From the NCBI RefSeq assembly GCF_028389875.1, contig NC_084664.1, positions 117,869,966 to 117,933,965 of the forward strand: DNA of 64,000 bases. The letters run 5' to 3'. The position numbers and the translations under genes are program-made. Origin of the DNA: Rhea pennata (lineage: Eukaryota; Chordata; Aves; Rheiformes; Rheidae). Positions 58,529-64,000 of this stretch are shown here, piece by piece. Position 1 is the first letter of the stretch. Every line of letters begins with the position of its first letter. The notes below the pieces were generated by a model. That model saw only the letters and a program-made list of their open reading frames with translations, was not told the DNA's origin and did no database searches.

Positions 58529-60685
58529 TCAGGTCCATTTTCCTTTCATCTCTTCAAATCATATTCATCCAAAGAGTAGAGGACAATGTTATTTAAGGAT
58601 TGTCTTAAAAGAACATAAAAATGAAAGGCACAACCTGTGACCTTAAGCCCAATTCTTTCATATCATGAAATACTTTTAGTCCATTGGCATAGGCTCTAGT
58701 GAAAAACTCCACTGGAAAACACTTCAGTAAATATACCACCAAATTAACTTTGGTGATGTCCACCATGGATATATGTGAAGTATATGAAGATGTCCATGTG
58801 CAAGGTGACAGCAGTTATTTTGCTCCAAAGCTTTTCAGGTGATCTTAGACAGCCCTTTGCTGCTGACATAAGCTGAGTTGTTGAATGACCTTTCTTCCCC
58901 CCCCCCCCACCTTGGGGAACTATGTGGTGATTTGTGGACTAATGTCACAAATCAGGGTAGGGATTGGAAGAATACCAGTACTGAAAAATGTAGCCTGTAA
59001 CCTCCATGCACTGCAGATAAATTACCAGGCCAAATAAAAGCATAGCTAGAGGTCAAAGATATCCTCTCCACTATATCGTCACTAACATAATTTAATTAGA
59101 GGTTTTCATACATGGATGGATACTATGGTGACTCTCAACTAAGAACCTAAGTTCAGTGTAGTGAAAACACCCTAAGAGATCAGTCAGTTCCTACACTTAC
59201 GGATTTGGCAGTCATATATTCTCCAGAAAACTAGAAACACTTGCAAAGAATGTATTCTTACAAAGTAAAAGTACAAAGTACTCTGTGATGGAACAACCAT
59301 GGGTGAAGTTTTAGTCAGCATTCTGATTTAGCTGTTACACAACAACATAACTTTGTCTTTAAGAACTAAAATTCAAAGGAACTACCTCTGTTATCACATC
59401 CAGTCTCTGATAACAAGCAACCACATAACAGAAGCACCTTTTTGAATTGGCATAACTCTGTCCAAAAATCAGCTGAGTTCTTGTTTTCCAGACTAGCTCT
59501 AACTGGAAGTGACCCAAGCTCTATTATTTCGACTGTGCACTTTCTGTTTTAATTTACAGCCTAAACTTTCAGACAAATTTATATTTGGTTTTATGCTTCT
59601 GTTGTCCTTGACTTTAAAAATATGTCTTTTTTTTAAAAAAATGATTTTTTGCTAAATTATTGGCTTCTGAGGTTACCTACTGACTTAATATAGTGTAAAG
59701 GTATACACAGTAGCTTTAAGTATATAAGCCCATGTACCGAAGTCATGACAGAAAAATTTCAGTGAATAATACTCTTTTTTTTTTCTGAGACGGGGACGCC
59801 ACATTCCTATATTTAAGGCCCCTGAAAACTTGCACTGCACCATAGTGTTGCAGCTCATACTGGACCTAGTGAAGTACAGTCAGAGCAGTGGAGACTGCTG
59901 TCACAGCCCAGGCTGCAACTTTAAAAAATGATCTTCCTATTGAATTCCTTAATACAGCATTAAAGGAAATTAATGAACCAAAAAGGGGGTGGGAAAAAAA
60001 AAAGGCTAATATCCCCACCAGCTGTATTGCAGGACCTTGAGCAAGAGGTTTTTCCTAGCTGAACCCTCTGTGTTACCTAAGTTTGCCTGGACAGATAGCT
60101 ATGCTCTCCTGAAAACACCAGTCTACAGGCTACTTCAGAACAGCCGCTGTTGCTATGCTTCTGAAAACAACAACAGGATTGTTCTGCCACTCCTTGTTTC
60201 GCACACGTAAAAGATTTTGTATTTCATGCTGTCAGACAGTAACAAAAATCCTCTGTCAAAGGCAAGAATCTGACCTGCCTCCTACGAGCTCTACTAATCA
60301 AACAACTCCCAGTTCAACAAGCTCACACGTTGCTACAGCTGGGACTCCTACCTAGAAAGTTAAAGAGCTTTGTTGCAAAAGAGAATAAGCAACAGGGACG
60401 CAGAAAAGACAGAGTGAAGAAAGACAAAAGCAACTGAGTGAGAGAAGGGAGATAAAACACAACAGCAGGATTATTCCTGGTGGTTACAAGGGTATAAACA
60501 GCAGCAATTTGATTAAAGTGCTTGACAGAATGCATAGAGAATCAAAATAGAGATAATGGAGAAAAAAATAGTTAATACATACAGAAAAAAGCAAAATTCA
60601 CATTCTAAGAATATGAACCTTTCACTACATGCAGCAAGCCCTGCCACAAATGTATTTCCCTTCTCACTCAGTACTTTCTTACTCA

Positions 60686-60750
60686 GAGGCCCTGATCCTG
60701 CAAGCACTTAAAAGCAGATAACCGTAACTAATGGAATTACTCATCTGCTA
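60686..60750. repeat. Degenerate copy of an old dispersed repeat
   Basis: GAGGCCCTGATCCTGCAAGC, then AATGGAATTACTCATCTGCT. Same family as the copies in intron 1. Confidence 0.4.
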
Positions 60751-61340
60751 AGAAGCGTCCATGGATTTTGGAACCTGGTCTGTAATGTATATATTTTTTT
60801 TCACAGAATTTACATTATGAGATACATATTTTGAGTAACTAAATGCAATTCTAATTAATTTATGCATAGCCTGGATATCCTTCTTTCTACCATTACCTTT
60901 GGAGTAAAATGGAGGTTGATATTGTTACTTGTGTAATACATGTAGGATAACATGTTTAAAGACAACATTCCTGTACTTTGAATCATATATTCAGAGGAAG
61001 TTGAGAGCAGATTCCTGTGCAAATCTCTGGCATCTGTGCAAGGCCCTCTAACTGCTGTTTCCAAAGAGCTGAATGACAGTTGGGGCTACTGTGCAGCAAG
61101 AATCTTGAAGCAAAGCGGAAGAGATTAATGCATTTCAAAAAACAAACAAACAAAAAAAAATATTTGCACTACAGCCTAATATGAATCATGATGACATTCC
61201 AACGTTTCATCAGAAAGAATATATACTAGATTTTCCATCTTCATATTATTTGCTGAATAGTGCACTAGCCTCATCAGATTGAATCACTTGACTAAAGAAA
61301 CAGGACTTTTCTACCAAAAAAAGCACACACAATTCTGGTA

Positions 61341-61570
61341 AAGTTCTCTTTGCTTTTGCAAGGAGCAGACTGGTCTCTGGTACCCGGCCTGAAAGCGTGC
61401 CCTGCTCTCTGCGTCGCAGCGCTCAGCCGTGGCCTCGCGCCGCTGCCAAGCGTGCCTCAGCGCTGGGAAGGGTGGTGGGCTCCGCTGGGGAGTTTCGCAG
61501 CAGGTCTCATGGGCCAAGTAACGTCCCCTCACCGGGAAGCCACACTGCGGCATCATAACTCCATAGAATA
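61341..61570. other. Isolated GC- and CpG-rich patch upstream of DSG2
   Basis: About 200 bases with clustered CpG (for example GCGTCGCAGCGCTC and CCTCGCGCCGCTGCC) in otherwise AT-rich DNA, about 2 kb upstream of DSG2 exon 1. The open frames across it are unconvincing. It could be a regulatory element or alternative first exon, or an old GC-rich insertion. Confidence 0.45.
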
Positions 61571-63149
61571 AATACTTTCTTCACCCTGAAAAAATTTGTG
61601 ATGTTCTAGAAGCTAATTTACTTGCTGCTAGATGCTTGCCACAGGAGTTTAGACAGATGTTTGTACTTTGAAGAAATAGCACTCTGACATACGCTGCATG
61701 CCTTCGAAAGCCTCTTTCCTCACCAGGCACTGAAGAAGGGCTCAACTGCTTTTAATATTTTTAAAACAAAGATGAACTTCCTCTTTGTTCTGTGGTGTTA
61801 GTGAACTTTGAACCGCTGCTATCTCCAGAGGGAAAACAAAGACACAATACTCCCTGCATGCTCCTGTGTAAACTGATTTTAGGGTCAGAACTGCACATCA
61901 GTCATGCGAGGAGGAGTGTTTACTAACTGCTAGTTTAAAATGGAAAAAAGGCAGAAAGAAACTAGACTTCAGTGGATGCTGACACAGCTAGAAGCCGCAT
62001 TAGAAACAAAGTGATACTGTGACAGACTCTGTTTGACAGACTTATTTCATAAATGTGGGTACATTAGTTCTGTAAAATATGAACTATAGTATTTTTCCAT
62101 AGGTGCAAATCTTGATAATTTTTAAATTATTCCCACTATAAATGTCACTCAAAGCCAATACAGATCTGAAGCAAGAAGAATACTTTTACTAAAAGTAGTT
62201 GCACTAGCTACATTTGCTTTTAGATCTGTACAAAACTAAAAAAAAAAAAAAAAAAAAAAAAAACGCCCTCCCCTTGACATCTTAAAGAAGATCAGAGGAT
62301 CTTGTACAAATTTATACATTTCTGCAGTGTTACAAAGCAATCAGTCCAGTGCCATGACTCAGTAACAGAACCAAGAAAGAATCTAGAAACTCTTAATATT
62401 ATAGATAATATGCATATCGACTGCTTTGTTTCTGCTTATTGTTTTCTTTAAATGAAGCAAACAACATTAACACAAGGGTATCAGCAAACACCATAAACTG
62501 ATTTTCTAAGTACTATAAATACATATACATTACTTCAGTATAAGTTGTGAAATCAGGCGCTGCTTCCCTGTCCCTACAGTAAACCCCACATAAATTGCAA
62601 TCATTGCAACTGAAGTCAAAGACTGTGAAATTATGTATAGTACACTGTCAGGCCATGTAGTAGGAAAGACTCCCATGAGGGTGGTTCTCTCGTTGAGCCT
62701 GAACAGAATCATACATGGTATCATAACCGGTTGCTTCAGAAACTACAACAATTGAGCATGATCTTATGAAGATTAATCAGGTAAGAGCTTAGGAGAACAG
62801 AGGATGTACAGGAAGTACCTCTAATGCTTTTTCACCGGGGAGATTGTGTTCTGCATTTGTCAGCAACAATCAATTAGGTGTATCCAGGAAAGATCTCTGT
62901 GAGGAAAGAGTAGCAAAGTATGGCTTGAAGAATACTAAAAAGTAGCTTATGGGAAAGGCTGGAAAGCTATGCTAAAGCAGGTCTTAAAATTATTTTCCCA
63001 CGATACAGTATTTTCTCCGTGTAAGTTACTCATTAATTTATCGTTTGTTCTTACAGTTACTTTGCACACTTCCGACGTGCTCCGCCTCGCTTTTTTTGTG
63101 AAAAGGGAGGAGGGAAGCTTTCAATCTCCCTCCCAGATTTGAAAGCCAC
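61571..63149. other. Upstream flank of DSG2
   Basis: AT-rich, with an A26 tract at 62238-62263. No exon or known repeat was recognised. Confidence 0.6.
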
Positions 63150-63503
63150 ACGGGAAGCGTGGCGGCTGCGGCGCAAACCCGGCGGGCCCCCCAGCGCGCC
63201 GCCCGGCCGCGACCCCACGGAGCTCGGCGTGTGCGAGGGCGCGGTCCTACCCTCCCTCCCTTGCCGCTCCGCCCCGCACGGCCGGGCCTGGGCCGGGCCG
63301 GGCCGGGCCGGGCCGCGGCCCTGGGCTCGGGGGAGGGCAGGCCTCACCTGCCCGCTCCCGGCGCGCCTCCCAGCCGGCCGGCACACTCCACCCACCCGCA
63401 CCCACTACTTGTGCGGCCCCTCCGCCACAGCCGCAGCCTCTCTCCGCGGCAGCGCAGCGGCGGAGCTGCCCCCTTTTTTCCCTTCCTTTCCCTTCCCGCG
63501 GCC

Positions 63504-63539
63504 ATGGCGCGGAGCTCCGCGCAGCTCCTGGTGCTGCTG
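63504..63539 (+). CDS. DSG2: Desmoglein-2-like exon 1 (signal peptide start; gene continues beyond window)
   Basis: It encodes MARSSAQLLVLL, then a GTGAGT donor in phase 0. The context GCGGCCATGG is an ideal Kozak sequence. Human DSG2 also starts MARS followed by a Leu-rich signal core. The phase 0 boundary inside the signal peptide is the same as in the upstream desmoglein. The position, directly downstream in the same orientation, is that of DSG2 at the end of the mammalian cluster. Exon 2 lies outside the window, so the call rests on twelve residues plus context. Confidence 0.75.
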
Positions 63540-63593
63540 GTGAGTCGTGGGCCGGGGGCGGGGAGGATCCCTCTGGTAACAGAGTGGGAGAGG

Positions 63594-63621
<28 letters not shown>
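63594..63621. repeat. A28 tract in DSG2 intron 1
   Basis: A run of about 28 A starts 54 bases after the exon 1 donor, inside the CpG island, followed by further AAAG-rich DNA to about 63678. It is probably polymorphic and its length is error-prone in assembly. Confidence 0.9.
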
Positions 63622-63626
<5 letters not shown>

Positions 63627-64000
63627 TTTTTTCTCCCCTGTTTGGAGGGAGGGAAAAAAAGAAAGAAAGGAAAAAAAAGCGCCCCCAGGGAGGGGAGCGG
63701 CGGCCGCGCCGCTTTCCGCCGCGCGGCAGTGAGGGGGAGGCCGGGGCCGCGCCTCGCGGAGCGGCGCGGAGCTGCGCGGCGGCCGGCACCACCCTGCCCG
63801 CGGGTGCGCCGCCGCCGCGGCTCCTCCGCGGCCGCCGCCTCCGGGCGCGGGGAGAGCGCTTCTCCTCCCGGCTGCTTTGAAACGAGCCTTTGCTCTTGTT
63901 CTTGCAGTAGGTAGCAGTAATCACCGTTTGCTCTGTGTAGGTGAAAGTAGGCAACAGTAGAAAAAGTTGATGGAAAATGAGCGCTGCGTCTCGAATGGCT

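Larger units (their letters stand above)
54881..61340. other. Intergenic DNA between the two desmoglein genes
   Basis: AT-rich and without a recognisable gene. It contains T18 (55405-55422), (GTTT)n (55824-55844), (AT)n (56501-56518), an AGAGA pentanucleotide array (58476-58528), C9 (about 58900-58908) and a degenerate old repeat near 60686. A 137-codon open frame on the minus strand (57428-57841) has no domain I recognise and is near the length expected by chance. Confidence 0.7.
63150..63880 (+). promoter_or_regulatory. CpG island promoter of the DSG2-like gene
   Basis: About 700 bases of very GC- and CpG-rich DNA span exon 1, in sharp contrast to the flanks. It contains GC-box-like GGGCGGG elements, an imperfect (GGGCC)n run at about 63280-63318 and pyrimidine-rich DNA just before the start codon. 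CpG island promoters are typical of broadly expressed genes, which fits DSG2. Confidence 0.85.

Noticed and set aside
63908..63930. Acceptor-like CTTGTTCTTGCAG as a possible DSG2 exon 2
   Set aside because: The bases that follow (TAGGTAGCAG) give a stop immediately in the required phase 0. A desmoglein exon 2 is not recognisable before the window ends.
63159..63954. Overlapping frames of 235 and 251 codons on both strands
   Set aside because: They are CpG-island composition effects. The products are low-complexity Arg/Pro/Gly, and the plus frame runs through the A28 tract and past the exon 1 donor.

Overview
The window looks like nuclear DNA of a bird. It is AT-rich, has very low coding density and GT-AG introns, and carries several CR1 LINE copies with the avian-type CR1 3' end (GGAAGGGACCTCTGGAGATC... 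followed by short ATTCTATG-like tail repeats). It covers part of a desmosomal cadherin (desmoglein) cluster. I see no bacterial, phage, plasmid or CRISPR content. Statements about human paralogs come from general knowledge of the family, not from a search.

Layout. Positions 1-30.5 kb are intergenic: three CR1 loci (157-810 minus; 20401-21211 rearranged; 25062-25587 minus), a MIR-like SINE remnant beside the third, older CR1 scraps, many homopolymer and simple repeats, and two GC-rich patches (28.08-28.3 kb and 29.54-29.9 kb). A complete 16-exon desmoglein gene lies on the plus strand with coding sequence from 30622 to 52172. I could join all exons with compatible phases into a 1,212-residue protein. 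Its ectodomain resembles DSG4/DSG1 and its tail (RUD repeats plus terminal domain) resembles DSG1. An unusually long Gly/Ala/Ser block followed by a Gly/Tyr/acidic stretch sits just outside the membrane. A 3'UTR and about 11 kb of intergenic DNA follow, and the window closes on a CpG island holding exon 1 (63504-63539) of a second desmoglein, most likely DSG2.

How the genes fit together. Desmogleins are calcium-dependent adhesion proteins of desmosomes. They pair with desmocollins outside the cell and bind plakoglobin and plakophilin inside. Type 1/4 desmogleins belong to differentiated epidermis and appendages, while DSG2 is broadly expressed. The promoters agree with that: the first gene starts in ordinary AT-rich DNA and the second in a CpG island. 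No DSG3-like exon is seen between the two genes, unlike the mammalian order DSG1-DSG4-DSG3-DSG2.

The most notable observations are the glycine-rich juxtamembrane linker, a CR1 copy with the geometry of a twin-primed 5' inversion, the mixed DSG1/DSG4 character of the gene, lineage-specific changes at adhesion and calcium positions, and a family of old palindrome-like dispersed repeats. I found no convincing wholly new biological system.
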